Positions 10,691 to 20,881 of a DNA stretch of 64,000 nucleotides are shown here, in pieces; position 1 is the stretch's first letter; every line of letters starts with the position of its first letter. The stretch spans positions 394,410 through 458,409 of the forward strand of contig NZ_JAPQES010000004.1 of the NCBI RefSeq assembly GCF_026735165.1, in the 5' to 3' direction. Below the pieces are notes generated by a model, which was not told the DNA's origin, did no database searches, and worked only from the letters and a program-made list of their open reading frames with translations. The stretch is from Clostridium ganghwense (lineage in GTDB: Bacteria; Bacillota; Clostridia; Clostridiales; Clostridiaceae). Position numbers and translations under genes: made by a program.

Positions 10691-13135
10691 TTAACCATTT
10701 ATTCCTTCAAATACTAGTTTCTTTTCCTTAACTCTAGCTATTATTCTATCTCCTTTTTTAATATTTCCTTTTAAAATTTCTTCTGATAGTTTATCTTCTA
10801 CAGTTTTAGTTATGGTACGTCTAAGTGGTCTAGCACCATAAGTTGGATCAAACCCTTGTTCTGCTAGTATTTTTTCTGTTCCTTCGTCAAATTCAATATT
10901 TATATTCTGCTGTCTTAATCTATTTCCTACTTCTCTTAGCATAAATTTAACTATTTGTCTTAAATCTTTTTCTACAAGTGAATGGAATACTATAATATCA
11001 TCTATTCTGTTTAAGAATTCCGGTCTAAAAGACCTCTTAAGCTCTTCCATAACATTTTCCTTCATTTTTTCATATTCACTTTCACTTTCATTCTCTGATA
11101 CAGAGAACCCAAGTGATTTTTGTTTTTTAATTGTAGATGCACCAATATTTGAAGTCATTATAATTATTGTATTTTTAAAATTTACAGTCTTTCCTTTTCC
11201 ATCTGTAAGTATTCCATCTTCTAGAATTTGAAGTAAAATATTAAATACGTCTGGATGCGCTTTCTCAACCTCATCAAATAATACTACTGAATATGGATTA
11301 CGTCTAACCTTTTCAGTTAGCTGACCACCTTCTTCAAACCCTACATATCCTGGAGGAGAACCTATAAGTCTTGATACAGCATGTTTTTCCATATATTCCG
11401 ACATATCAATTCTAATTATATTATTTTCCTCTCCAAACATTGCTTCTGCTAAAGCTTTTGAAAGTTCAGTCTTACCTACTCCTGTAGGTCCTAAAAAAAT
11501 AAATGATCCTATTGGTCGTTTTGGATCCTTAAGTCCTACTCTAGCACGTCTTACAGCTCTTGAAATTGACTTAACTGCCTCATCTTGACCTACAACTCTC
11601 TTATGCAAAATTTCTTCTAATTTTAATAATCTTTCTGCTTCAGTTTCAGTAAGTTTTTCAACGGGAACATTCGTCCATTTAGCAACTACCTGTGCTATTT
11701 GCTCTTCCGAAACAACTTGCGTTGAAACTTGATTTTGCTTTTTCCAATCATTCTTAAAGCTATCCCATTTTTCTTTCAATTCTTTCTCTTTATCTCTAAG
11801 ACTTGCTGCCTTTTCAAAATCTTGAACTCTTATAGCATCTTCTTTTTCTCCCTTAGTTTTTTCTAACTCTTCTTCTAAATTTTTTAGGTCTGGTGGTGCT
11901 GTTAAATTCTGAATTCTTACTTTTGCTCCAGCCTCATCAATTAAATCTATAGCCTTATCTGGTAAATATCTATCTGTAATGTATCTATCTGATAAATTTA
12001 CTGCAGATTCTATAGCTTCATCTGTAATTTTAACTCCGTGATGAGCTTCATACTTATCTCTCAATCCTTTTAGAATAAGGATTGATTCTTCCTTACTAGG
12101 CTCTCCAACTGTAACTGGCTGAAATCTTCTCTCAAGAGCTGAGTCCTTTTCTATATACTTTCTATATTCATTTATAGTTGTAGCACCTATACACTGTATT
12201 TCTCCTCTTGCGAGAGCTGGCTTTAATATATTTGAAGCATCTATAGCACCTTCTGCTCCTCCAGCTCCTATCATTGTATGGATTTCATCAATAAATAAAA
12301 TTACATTTCCAGCTTTATTTATCTCTCCCATAACCTTCTTAAGTCTCTCTTCAAATTCTCCTCTATATTTTGATCCTGCAATCATTGATGAAAGATCTAA
12401 TGTTACAACACGTTTATCTTTTAATATTTCTGGAATGTTTCCACTTACTATTCTCTGTGCCAAACCTTCTGCAATAGCAGTTTTACCTACTCCTGGATCA
12501 CCTATTAAACAAGGATTATTCTTAATTCTCCTACAAAGAATTTCAAGTACTCTTTGTGTTTCCTTATCTCTTCCAATTACAGGATCAAGCTTTTCTTCTT
12601 CTGCCATAACAGTCAAATCTCTTCCATACTGATCTAAAGTTGGAGTATTATTATTTACCTTTGCTTTACTTGGAACTGCTCCTCCTTGTTGATGTTCTGG
12701 ATTAAATCCCTTTAACAAATTCTTTTCAACTTTTTCAAAATCTAGTCCTAAGTTACTTAAAATAGTATATGCAACACCTTCTGACTCTCTTATTAAAGCT
12801 AATAAAATATGTTCAGGTGTAATGTAATTATGATTTAGCTTTCTAGCTTCTAGTAAACTTAGCTCTAGTAGTCTTTTAGTTCTAGGTGTTAGTGGAATTT
12901 CATTTCTATATAAATTCATTTCACCTTTGCCTTCATATTCTTCAACAAGTTCTTTTACTTTTTCTTCAGTTATTTTATTTTCATTTAATAATTTTTTTCC
13001 TACACCCTCATTTTCTTTTAAAATACCAAGTAATATATGCTCTGTTCCAACATAGCCATGTTTAAAAGCTTGAGCTGCTTCTTGAGCATAATATAATACC
13101 TTCTGTGCTCTTTCACTAAATCTTCCAAACATCAT
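10691..13135 (-). CDS. clpC: ATP-dependent protease regulatory ATPase ClpC
   Basis: Hsp100 unfoldase that feeds proteins to ClpP, including those marked by McsB arginine phosphorylation. The 814-residue protein has two N-terminal Clp_N repeats, AAA module 1 with Walker [14 protein letters not shown], a central UVR-type coiled-coil insertion near residues 420-460, AAA module 2 with Walker [17 protein letters not shown], and a C-terminal D2-small domain. The ATG follows AGGAGGTG. It is the last gene of the CtsR-controlled heat-shock operon. Confidence 0.98.
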   Translation of the reverse strand: MMFGRFSERAQKVLYYAQEAAQAFKHGYVGTEHILLGILKENEGVGKKLLNENKITEEKVKELVEEYEGKGEMNLYRNEIPLTPRTKRLLELSLLEARKLNHNYITPEHILLALIRESEGVAYTILSNLGLDFEKVEKNLLKGFNPEHQQGGAVPSKAKVNNNTPTLDQYGRDLTVMAEEEKLDPVIGRDKETQRVLEILCRRIKNNPCLIGDPGVGKTAIAEGLAQRIVSGNIPEILKDKRVVTLDLSSMIAGSKYRGEFEERLKKVMGEINKAGNVILFIDEIHTMIGAGGAEGAIDASNILKPALARGEIQCIGATTINEYRKYIEKDSALERRFQPVTVGEPSKEESILILKGLRDKYEAHHGVKITDEAIESAVNLSDRYITDRYLPDKAIDLIDEAGAKVRIQNLTAPPDLKNLEEELEKTKGEKEDAIRVQDFEKAASLRDKEKELKEKWDSFKNDWKKQNQVSTQVVSEEQIAQVVAKWTNVPVEKLTETEAERLLKLEEILHKRVVGQDEAVKSISRAVRRARVGLKDPKRPIGSFIFLGPTGVGKTELSKALAEAMFGEENNIIRIDMSEYMEKHAVSRLIGSPPGYVGFEEGGQLTEKVRRNPYSVVLFDEVEKAHPDVFNILLQILEDGILTDGKGKTVNFKNTIIIMTSNIGASTIKKQKSLGFSVSENESESEYEKMKENVMEELKRSFRPEFLNRIDDIIVFHSLVEKDLRQIVKFMLREVGNRLRQQNINIEFDEGTEKILAEQGFDPTYGARPLRRTITKTVEDKLSEEILKGNIKKGDRIIARVKEKKLVFEGING

Positions 13136-13155
13136 AATAAACGCACCTCCTTAGT

Positions 13156-14190
13156 TTATAAGCTCATTATTTTTAGTCTTTCTTTAACTAGTTGAGCCCT
13201 TTTTAAATCTCTCTGCTTTTCTGTAAGTTTATCTTGAGAACCTTTCTGAATAGTTGCTGGTTGAATATCCACCAGAAGTTTATTCAAAACAGTATTATCA
13301 ATATCTTTAATTATTCCCATTTCTACTCCCAATCTTACATTAGAAAGTAAATTTAATGCTTCATTTGAATTAAGCATAACAGCTGATTTCAATATTCCGG
13401 CTGATCTAAATATCTTATCCTCTACTTCATATTTCCTTTTACTGAAAATTCTCTCTCTCGTTATTTTTTCTTGATTAATTACTTGATTTATAACCCCAGT
13501 TAAATTAGTTAGAATTTCTTCCTCACTAAGCCCTAAAGTAACTTGATTTGAAATTTGATATAAATTTCCTTCTCCTTTTGAACCCTCACCATACAATCCT
13601 CTTATAGTCATTCCTACTTGAGTTAAACCATTAAAAAGGCCTGTTATCTCTTTATTCATAGTTAGAGCTGGTAAATGTACCATAACAGAAGCACGTAACC
13701 CCGTTCCAAGATTTGTTGGACATGAAGTTAAATAACCAAGTTTTTCATGAAAAGCATAATCAAGCTTTTCTTCTAATAAATCATCTAATTTATTTGTATA
13801 TTCATAAGCTTCTTTTAAATTTAAACCACCAGTTATACTTTGAAGTCTTATATGATCCTCTTCATTTATCATAATACTTACAGTTTCATCATTGCCTAGT
13901 ATAAAAGCTGATTCTTGATTATTACTTATAAGTTTATTACTTATTAAATGTTTTTCTAAATATGATATATTAGATATATCATCACTCTGCCATAAATAAA
14001 TAGTCTTATATTGTTCTTCCATATAAGGTACTGAATAAAAAGCATCTTCAACCTTTTTAACTACATCCTTTGCTTCTTCTACATTAAGCTTATTAGGGAA
14101 AGGAATGTTTTTAATATTTCTTGCAAGTCTTATCCTGCTGCTTATTACAACATTATCATTTTCACTTTTAGTTTCTAACCAATTTTTCAT
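13156..14190 (-). CDS. mcsB: Protein arginine kinase McsB
   Basis: Phosphorylates arginines on target proteins, including CtsR, tagging them for ClpCP and relieving heat-shock repression. The 344-residue protein is an ATP:guanido phosphotransferase homologue: VVISSRIRLARNI near the N-terminus, the catalytic-cysteine region LTSCPTNLGTGLRASVMVHLP near residue 160, and RGLYGEGS. The SD is GGGGGTG. It is 15 bases downstream of mcsA, its activator, and 20 bases upstream of clpC. Confidence 0.97.
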   Translation of the reverse strand: MKNWLETKSENDNVVISSRIRLARNIKNIPFPNKLNVEEAKDVVKKVEDAFYSVPYMEEQYKTIYLWQSDDISNISYLEKHLISNKLISNNQESAFILGNDETVSIMINEEDHIRLQSITGGLNLKEAYEYTNKLDDLLEEKLDYAFHEKLGYLTSCPTNLGTGLRASVMVHLPALTMNKEITGLFNGLTQVGMTIRGLYGEGSKGEGNLYQISNQVTLGLSEEEILTNLTGVINQVINQEKITRERIFSKRKYEVEDKIFRSAGILKSAVMLNSNEALNLLSNVRLGVEMGIIKDIDNTVLNKLLVDIQPATIQKGSQDKLTEKQRDLKRAQLVKERLKIMSL

Positions 14191-14205
14191 AACAGCACCC
14201 CCATC

Positions 14206-14736
14206 CTATTTATCATTTTCAAGTTTATCTTTTTCTATTTCTCTTATTTCATCTCTAATTTCTGCTGCTCTTTCATACTCCTCCATAGCAACAGCTTTTT
14301 GAAGCTCTTCTTTCAGCTTTAAAAGCCTTTGCCTTTGAACTATATCTTTACCTGATTTTCTAGGTATTTTCCCTACATGTTCAGCATTACTCTGAACCCC
14401 TTTAATAACTGACATAATTGTTGGTTTAAAATTCTCATAGCATTGACTGCATCCTAACAATCCTTTCTCCTTGAATTCTCTATATGTTGCCCCACAATTT
14501 TTGCAAGTTAAGACAACTGATTTGTTGTTTTTAGAAGGTATATTCACATAATCCATAAGACCACTCAATATATTTTGGAATGAAAATGGAGTGATTATAT
14601 CCATATCTGGAACTATATTAAACTCTTCACTTTTCCCAGCACACTCTGGACATAGCTTTATTTCCTGTTTAACCCCATTAATTATCTTTGTTATATGAAT
14701 GGTAGCTTCATTTTTTTTACAAACATCACATAACAT
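14206..14736 (-). CDS. mcsA: McsA, zinc-finger activator of McsB
   Basis: Adaptor that activates the McsB kinase and modulates CtsR. The 176-residue protein opens with two Cys pairs (Cys3/Cys6 and Cys29/Cys32), has a second zinc-binding region with CKNC and CSQC near residues 78-100, and ends with a UVR motif (LKEELQKAVAMEEYERAAEIRDE-type helix pair, about 137-170). It is the second gene of the ctsR operon, 106 bases after ctsR. Confidence 0.95.
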   Translation of the reverse strand: MLCDVCKKNEATIHITKIINGVKQEIKLCPECAGKSEEFNIVPDMDIITPFSFQNILSGLMDYVNIPSKNNKSVVLTCKNCGATYREFKEKGLLGCSQCYENFKPTIMSVIKGVQSNAEHVGKIPRKSGKDIVQRQRLLKLKEELQKAVAMEEYERAAEIRDEIREIEKDKLENDK

Positions 14737-14842
14737 AAAATCACCTCTTTATTATTTTACAATTTACAGTTGTAGTAGTTTTTGTTGCTATAAAACTTTT
14801 CATTAAATTCCCCTTTTAATATTTTACCATATTTTTCTAATA

Positions 14843-15301
14843 TTATAACAATATAACCCTTAGCATTGCCTTCAAAATCTCTGCTCTTATGTTATTTTTG
14901 TTTTCTGGTGGAACTAGTAGGCTTCTATCGTTAATTGCAGCTTTCATTATATTTGCTTCTTTTATATTTATTATCTTCCTATCAACTAATCCCTGTATAA
15001 TTATTTTAGAAGTACCATAAGTAATACTGCCACCTATTTTTTCGTTAATAATCCTTCTTAAAGGTTCATTATTTTCATACTGTATTCTTCTTATTTTTAT
15101 GCATCCTCCTCCCCCTCTTCTGCTTTCAACATAGTATCCACTATCTGTTGAAAATCTTGTAGTTAAAACATAATTTATTTGTGAGGGAGCACAACTAAAG
15201 TGATTGGCTAGCTCATTTCTTCCAATTTCAAGTTCTTTTTCTCCTGTTTCTTCTAAAAGTTCTTTTATAAATTCTTCTATAATATCTGAAAGCCTCGGCA
15301 T
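14843..15301 (-). CDS. ctsR: Heat-shock repressor CtsR
   Basis: DNA-binding repressor of class III heat-shock genes. The 152-residue protein has an N-terminal winged helix-turn-helix with the diagnostic glycine-rich wing RRGGGGCIKIRR (residues 61-72) and a C-terminal dimerisation/McsB-binding part. The ATG follows AGGGGTG. Direct heptad repeats just upstream match the known CtsR operator, so it very likely represses its own operon (ctsR-mcsA-mcsB-clpC). Confidence 0.97.
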   Translation of the reverse strand: MPRLSDIIEEFIKELLEETGEKELEIGRNELANHFSCAPSQINYVLTTRFSTDSGYYVESRRGGGGCIKIRRIQYENNEPLRRIINEKIGGSITYGTSKIIIQGLVDRKIINIKEANIMKAAINDRSLLVPPENKNNIRAEILKAMLRVILL

Positions 15302-15320
15302 CTTTTCACCCCTAACTGAC

Positions 15321-15380
15321 TTTGTCTTTCTTTGACCTTTGACTTACTTTTATATTATTACTAATATATTTTTTATTCAA
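15321..15380 (-). promoter_or_regulatory. CtsR operator and promoter of ctsR operon
   Basis: On the minus strand three heptads follow one another: AGTCAAA (15344-15338), GGTCAAA (15337-15331), three bases, AGACAAA (15327-15321). The last two with the 3-base spacer match the CtsR direct repeat, with one mismatch. Upstream are TTGAAT (15380-15375) and TAATAT (15357-15352), 17 bases apart. The operator lies at the predicted start point, as expected for repression. Confidence 0.82.
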
Positions 15381-15651
15381 TTCTGAAAATTTATTATTGA
15401 TTAGATTATTTAAGCTATATTCAAATTTATCTTAATATTTCTTTACATTACTCAAAATTACTAATATTTTCATAGTATTTTAAATTTATTTTACTAATGA
15501 TTCATTTATTTGTGAAAATAGTTTTCCCCAAAACTGATATTTTATTGCCTAGATATAATATTATAACTTAATATTGTATTTATAATTTGTATCAAAATTT
15601 TCCAAATTGATATTAAAACAATATTTGAAAAATATATAGGAGTGGTATATT
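15381..15651. other. A+T-rich intergenic stretch
   Basis: Divergent spacer between the ctsR promoter and the gene at 15652. It is very A+T-rich. Several TATAAT-like boxes are present near 15555-15600, but I see no convincing -35 partner, hairpin or reading frame. Confidence 0.5.
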
Positions 15652-16110
15652 ATGCGTATTACTTGTGATGTGGATTGTAACATGGGTTATATTACTCTAA
15701 TGCCCTCAAGACATTTTGGTAATTATAAAAGTAATTTGAATCAATATTATAAAGATATTGATTTAGAAATTCCTATTCTTAAAGGAAATCATTTATCAAA
15801 AAAGCTAGAAAATATGAAATTAATGAATAAAACTTATAAAAGGGCATTATATGGTGCAGATGCAGATATAGATTCAGAATATGGTAATGATATAGATAAT
15901 GATGGATATATAACAGGCATAGAATTAACTCTGAAAAAGAACAAATTTATCCAGCTTATACGAAGCAAAGCATTTAGAATTTATGAGATATCTTTGAATG
16001 AAAAAAATTTTCATTTAATAACTTTTGATTTACCTGATATTACTTTCAATAGTAAAAATGTTATATATCCACTAACAGAGAAAAATGACTCATATTATGT
16101 ATCTAAATAA
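15652..16110 (+). CDS. Hypothetical protein, DUF2283-like motifs
   Basis: A 152-residue protein with a good SD (TAGGAG) before the ATG. The opening MRITCDVDCNMGYITLMP and the later DIDNDGYITGIELTL segment (near residues 81-97) resemble DUF2283-type proteins, which share a short strand, a D-x-D-G turn and GIE. The similarity is by eye and the protein is longer than the usual DUF2283 domain. No signal peptide or membrane segment is present. No clear terminator follows. Function unknown. Confidence 0.75.
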   Translation: MRITCDVDCNMGYITLMPSRHFGNYKSNLNQYYKDIDLEIPILKGNHLSKKLENMKLMNKTYKRALYGADADIDSEYGNDIDNDGYITGIELTLKKNKFIQLIRSKAFRIYEISLNEKNFHLITFDLPDITFNSKNVIYPLTEKNDSYYVSK

Positions 16111-16268
16111 TACACCGATTTATTAAAAAATGAATGGGAAAATTCTTTATTAGTCACTGAATAAGGCTTAGGTGAATAAAATTTAATAAGGATAAATAAA
16201 TATATACAATATATAATTTATTAGATAAATCAACACTTAGTATATTCAATTACCTAGGAGGAATATTT

Positions 16269-17642
16269 ATGAATAGTATGTGTTATTATCCAACCTACGA
16301 AGAAATGCTATATCCTGAAAAGATAGATAACTCTTGTAGAGAAAAGGCTATCAAAGCATTAAAAAAGGATGAATTAAATTCTATAAATTTATTTAATATT
16401 ACATGGAAAGATAAAAGTAATAAAGTTAGAAAGCTAGTTCTTCCAAAAGAACTTACTGGAGTTAACGCAAATATACTAGTTTTACTTGGAAATGATTTTC
16501 CATCAGGTTCTCATAAAGTTGGACCTGCCTATGCAACTTTAATAGAAAGCTATTTAGATGGCAATATGATACCTGGAAAACACACCTTATTAGCTCCATC
16601 CACAGGAAACTTTGGTATAGGAGCAGCCTATATATGCAAACTTATGGGATATGACTCCATAGTTGTTATGCCTGAAAATGTAAGTAACGAAAGACATGAA
16701 AGAATAAAAAAATACGGTGGAAAACTTTCTCTAACTCCACCAAGTGAATCTGATGTTATATTTACGTTAGAAAAAACCTATGAACTTGCTAAAAATAATT
16801 CAAACTATAGAGTATTAGCTCAATTTGAGTTTTTCTCAAATTATAGATTTCATAGATATGTTACAGGAAATTCTGCAATAGAAGCTGCTAAAAATATAGG
16901 AAATGGTAAAATCGCCTGTTTCTGTTCTGCTCCTGGTTCTGGTGGCACTTTAGCTGCTGGAGATGAAATCAAAAAAGTCTTTTCTCAGTGTCAAGTTACA
17001 GCTGTAGAACCTTTTGAATGTTCAACCCTTTCAAATGGACGCAGAGGTCAGCATAGAATTGAAGGCATAGGAGATAAAATGTGTACTTTAATTCACAATG
17101 TATTAAATACAGATTATATAGCCTGCATTAAGGAAAAAGAGGCTATGCTTGGCTTTAAGATTCTTCATGACTATGGAAAAGCTCTTGAAGAAGTAGGTGT
17201 TAGTAGTAAGCTTGCTCAATATATGAAAAACATTTTTGGTCCTTCTGGAATTTGTAATATTCTTGGTGCAATAAAAATGGCTAAATATTTAAATTTAGGA
17301 TCTGATGATAACGTTGTAACAATAGCTACTGACGGTTTTGATAGGTATGGTTCCGTTCTAAAAAAATTAAATAAAGAATTCAAAGAAGATAATAATTCAA
17401 CAGTAAAACAATGGATAAAAGATGTATTTTTAAATCAAGATATAAATGAAATTTATGATTTTAGAAGCAGTGAAGCAAAAGAAAGATTATACAAACAAAA
17501 GGAAAAAGATTGGCTTCACTTTGGTCATTCAAAAGAATATTTAGATTCTATGAGAACTATGAATTTTTGGGATAGAGAATACGTTAAAATTAACGATTAC
17601 AATGAGAAAATTAAAAAATTCAGAAACAAACATATGATATAA
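16269..17642 (+). CDS. PLP-dependent enzyme, cysteine synthase (fold type II) family
   Basis: A 457-residue enzyme with a fold-type II PLP domain. The candidate Schiff-base lysine is Lys83 in SGSHKVGPAYAT, APSTGNFGIGAAY is the usual substrate-binding Asn/Thr region, and SAPGSGGTLAAGDE is the phosphate-binding loop. The family performs beta-replacement or beta-elimination on serine- or cysteine-like substrates. The protein is well over 100 residues longer than cysteine synthase, with extra N- and C-terminal parts, so substrate and reaction cannot be assigned. The start follows TAGGAGGAA. No sulfur-metabolism genes lie nearby. A small membrane protein follows 41 bases later. Confidence 0.85.
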   Translation: MNSMCYYPTYEEMLYPEKIDNSCREKAIKALKKDELNSINLFNITWKDKSNKVRKLVLPKELTGVNANILVLLGNDFPSGSHKVGPAYATLIESYLDGNMIPGKHTLLAPSTGNFGIGAAYICKLMGYDSIVVMPENVSNERHERIKKYGGKLSLTPPSESDVIFTLEKTYELAKNNSNYRVLAQFEFFSNYRFHRYVTGNSAIEAAKNIGNGKIACFCSAPGSGGTLAAGDEIKKVFSQCQVTAVEPFECSTLSNGRRGQHRIEGIGDKMCTLIHNVLNTDYIACIKEKEAMLGFKILHDYGKALEEVGVSSKLAQYMKNIFGPSGICNILGAIKMAKYLNLGSDDNVVTIATDGFDRYGSVLKKLNKEFKEDNNSTVKQWIKDVFLNQDINEIYDFRSSEAKERLYKQKEKDWLHFGHSKEYLDSMRTMNFWDREYVKINDYNEKIKKFRNKHMI

Positions 17643-17683
17643 TAAGATATTAAAAATTTTAATACAATATTAGGAGACATCTT

Positions 17684-18034
17684 ATGAAAAAATTTTTTAT
17701 ATCCTTATTAAAAACTATTTTAAAGATGATTATTTTAATTACTGCTACCTTTGTAATGTGTTTTGCCATAAGCTACTTTAAACACTCTAACTTAAACAAT
17801 GCTTTAAGGTTTACCGGTCTTGTCTACATGCTTGTTGGCCTTTTAAGCAATCTTGGTAGTGCTTCTTTTATGGGTAATATGAAATTTTTACAAGCTCGTA
17901 GTGCTGGCTATAGAGAATCCTTTGAAAATACCGAAGATGATTTTCGGCTAAGAGATTCGTCTCTAAAGTTTATGGCTTTCATGGCAATAAGCGGTTTTAT
18001 ACTTTGTATGTTGAGCTATATGATAAAAATTTAG
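17684..18034 (+). CDS. Small membrane protein, unknown function
   Basis: A 116-residue protein with an SD (TAGGAG) before ATG and three predicted membrane segments (residues 9-30, 41-63, 91-114). A charged loop (RSAGYRESFENTEDDFRLRD) lies between the second and third. It follows the PLP enzyme at close spacing in the same direction and ends at a terminator, so the two may be one transcript. No recognised domain. Confidence 0.75.
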   Translation: MKKFFISLLKTILKMIILITATFVMCFAISYFKHSNLNNALRFTGLVYMLVGLLSNLGSASFMGNMKFLQARSAGYRESFENTEDDFRLRDSSLKFMAFMAISGFILCMLSYMIKI

Positions 18035-18041
18035 TAATAAC

Positions 18042-18070
18042 AAAACCACAGCCTTTATGACTGTGGTTTT
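18042..18070. terminator. Bidirectional terminator
   Basis: AAACCACAG (18043-18051) pairs with CTGTGGTTT (18061-18069), flanked by A and T runs. It serves the plus-strand gene ending at 18034 and the minus-strand cluster ending at 18077. Confidence 0.85.
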
Positions 18071-18076
18071 ACATAT

Positions 18077-20821
18077 TTATTTCTTCTTGTTTTTTAATAA
18101 AGCTGTAGTATCTAACATTTCCTTTTGAGATTGTTCTTTACCCTTTTCTCTAACTTTTTTATTCACCTTACTTTCATCAGTATGATGTTTATTTATATCA
18201 TTATTTTCATGAACTTTAACTTTCTTATCATCTGACTTAACTATTTTCTTCTTATCTTTCACATGATATTTTTTTATCTTAGAGAGTTTTTCCTCAATTC
18301 TTTCAAAAGGAAGATTAAGTCTTCTTAGAGCAATGTCCAATACAAATAAAATCAAAGCAATTATCAGAAGTATTTCTGTAAGATACCTCTTTCCTAAAAC
18401 ATCTTCTATCTTACCTTTAAAAACTTCATCTGGCGTACTTATATATATTCCTCCACTTTCCTTCAGTAATAAATCTAAGGAATTATTTTCATTATACATT
18501 TTGTATTCTGGAGAATAAGGAAGATTGGCACCTGTCATTGCTGCACTTACCATCTCTCCATTCTTTAACTGCTTTGCTTTTATGATATATACTCCTGTTT
18601 CTTTAAGATTAAATTCTCCACTATATTCTCCTGGACTTGAAGGATTTAAATTTACCTTTAATTTTTTCATAGAAGGTGTTATAATTTCTGCTTCTGTATT
18701 TAAAACTTCACTTGAATTTTTATTAGTTAGATGAATTTCTCCCTTTCCATCTTTAATAGAAGCTTCTAACATTACATTATCATCATCATAATTCTCAATA
18801 GTCCAATTTATCATGTTCTGCCACAGTGTTATATTTTTGTTCCATCCAATATAATTGGCACTCCATTTACCATTCATATCTGAATTCCATGCAACGGTTT
18901 TTCCAAGACCATATCTCCATACTGTAAGAATAGGGTCTTCTTCATCACTTTTAAGTATTACCTTTGCCGTATTTTTAGGAGATGCACCTATATATCCAAG
19001 TAATGATGGAAGTCCATTTTCTCCTGCTCCTTGTAAAATGGTATGAGAACTTTGAATTATAGGAGTAAATTCTTTGTTATTTAAATAGGTTCTTGATGCC
19101 ATAAAAGCTTCTTTTGCAAATATTCTTGGTATATTTGTCCCCTCATCTGTATAATAGAACCTTCCTTTTGCTCTTTTCGCTATATTTTCAAGAAGCAATC
19201 TATCCGAATCCTGTCCTACTGATACAGTAGACACTGTAATATTATCCTTATTCATTCTATCTATAAGCTCATCAAATCCGTTTCTTTCACCCTGTCCATC
19301 TGTTAAAAGAATAATATGCTTTATCTTTGCATTACTCTGTTTGATAGACTGATAAGCTTCTTCAAGAGCTGGAAGTATGCTTGTTCCACCTCCTGATCTT
19401 ATAGTTCCTATATCATTCCTTATCTTTTTCTTATCTGCAGCCTTTTGTCTTTCAACAACCCAGTATTGACTGTCATCAAAGGTTAAAACTCCTATTTCAT
19501 CTTTTTCACGAAGAGCATCCAAAGACCTTGCAGCAGCTTCCTTTGCCAGATCAATTTTGGCTCCATCCATACTTCCTGATCTATCGATAACTAAGTTTAA
19601 AGCCATATCTGGCATTTCTTTTTTTCCTCTCATATCCATATATACTGGAAGTACTTTTTCTAAAGGAGTTTTAAAATATCCACCTAGGGCATAGGAATTG
19701 TTTCCTCCCACAGCAATAAGTCCTCCCCCTAAGTCTTTTACATAAGACTCTAATATATTTAAAAATTCATCATTCAAGTTTTCAGCTGAAACATTACACA
19801 TTATTATACTTTTATACTTTGATAAACTCTTAATAGTAGTAGGTGCTCCCACTGCAGCTACTATATCATAATCCATATTAGAAGCTTTAAGCATCTTAAC
19901 TATTTCAGAAGCTTCACCTTGTTTATCTGTAATCACTAGAATTCTTGGCTTATCTTTAACATTTGTAAAAGTAGAACTCTCATTATTTTTACTTTCACTA
20001 TCTTTATCCGCATCTACTATTACTTTATAAGTTTTAAAACCACCATTTTCCGCAATATCTCTAAAAACGAATCTATTATTCCCCTTATTTAGCTGTACTT
20101 TTTGCTCAACTTTTTTTTGTGTATCACTAAATAAAACAATTTTTGCAGAAGTATTTACATTGCTCTTTATATTTACCCCTACATTAAATTTCTGACCTAT
20201 CCTTAAAGTTTGAGGTACCGAAATATCTTCAACTTGAACATCTTCACCTAAAGTTTTCTTTATTTTATAAACTTTAAAATCTATTCCCTGTTCTTTTAAT
20301 GAAGGTACTAATTTTTCACTTTTCCCCTCATTTTCTTCTCCATCACTTACTAATACAATTCTTTTTTTTGTATTTTCTCCCATAAGTGAAAGAGAAGTAG
20401 TTAGTGCATTTTCTATATTCGTATATGTACCATTTGCTTGAGCTTCGAGTTTTGCAAATGAGTTTTTAGGTGATACAAAACTGTCAACAACAGCGTCCTC
20501 ACCAAAAGATACAACTCCAACTAAGTCATTAGCAGATTTTTTGCTTACTGCTGATTTAATAAAACTCTCTACTTTATCTTTATTTTGATTCATACTATGA
20601 GAGGTATCAGCTAAAAATATAGTTGTAGTATTTTGTGCCTTCCATACCATACTTATTCCTGACAAGGAAAGTATCATTAAAGTTAAAATTATACTTCTAA
20701 GCACTACTATTAATTTTTTTCTAAGCTTATTTGTCTTTATATATTTTGACATATACACCACATATATAACTACCAAAGGTATAAAAATCAAGATTAAAGG
20801 ATGTAAAACTTCTAATTTCAA
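18077..20821 (-). CDS. Membrane-anchored protein with two von Willebrand A domains
   Basis: About 914 residues. Two N-terminal membrane segments (roughly 7-22 and 34-55) precede a degenerate vWA domain (LADTSHSM), a region resembling class I glutamine amidotransferase-like folds (PRILVITDKQG to LGGGLIAVGG, about 290-380), a second vWA domain with intact MIDAS motif VIDRSGSM near residue 405, a beta-rich segment, a C-terminal membrane helix near 835-855 and a Lys-rich cytoplasmic tail. The start is chosen as TTG at 20821 because AAGGAG lies eight bases before it; a GTG at 20828-20830 overlaps that SD. It is the last gene of the MoxR/DUF58/vWA cluster. Probably a protein-interaction or assembly factor; exact role unknown. 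Confidence 0.85.
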   Translation of the reverse strand: MKLEVLHPLILIFIPLVVIYVVYMSKYIKTNKLRKKLIVVLRSIILTLMILSLSGISMVWKAQNTTTIFLADTSHSMNQNKDKVESFIKSAVSKKSANDLVGVVSFGEDAVVDSFVSPKNSFAKLEAQANGTYTNIENALTTSLSLMGENTKKRIVLVSDGEENEGKSEKLVPSLKEQGIDFKVYKIKKTLGEDVQVEDISVPQTLRIGQKFNVGVNIKSNVNTSAKIVLFSDTQKKVEQKVQLNKGNNRFVFRDIAENGGFKTYKVIVDADKDSESKNNESSTFTNVKDKPRILVITDKQGEASEIVKMLKASNMDYDIVAAVGAPTTIKSLSKYKSIIMCNVSAENLNDEFLNILESYVKDLGGGLIAVGGNNSYALGGYFKTPLEKVLPVYMDMRGKKEMPDMALNLVIDRSGSMDGAKIDLAKEAAARSLDALREKDEIGVLTFDDSQYWVVERQKAADKKKIRNDIGTIRSGGGTSILPALEEAYQSIKQSNAKIKHIILLTDGQGERNGFDELIDRMNKDNITVSTVSVGQDSDRLLLENIAKRAKGRFYYTDEGTNIPRIFAKEAFMASRTYLNNKEFTPIIQSSHTILQGAGENGLPSLLGYIGASPKNTAKVILKSDEEDPILTVWRYGLGKTVAWNSDMNGKWSANYIGWNKNITLWQNMINWTIENYDDDNVMLEASIKDGKGEIHLTNKNSSEVLNTEAEIITPSMKKLKVNLNPSSPGEYSGEFNLKETGVYIIKAKQLKNGEMVSAAMTGANLPYSPEYKMYNENNSLDLLLKESGGIYISTPDEVFKGKIEDVLGKRYLTEILLIIALILFVLDIALRRLNLPFERIEEKLSKIKKYHVKDKKKIVKSDDKKVKVHENNDINKHHTDESKVNKKVREKGKEQSQKEMLDTTALLKNKKK

Positions 20822-20881
20822 CGCTATCACTCCTTAACAGAATTATATATTTTGTACTTTCAATAATAAATTTGTTAGGTT

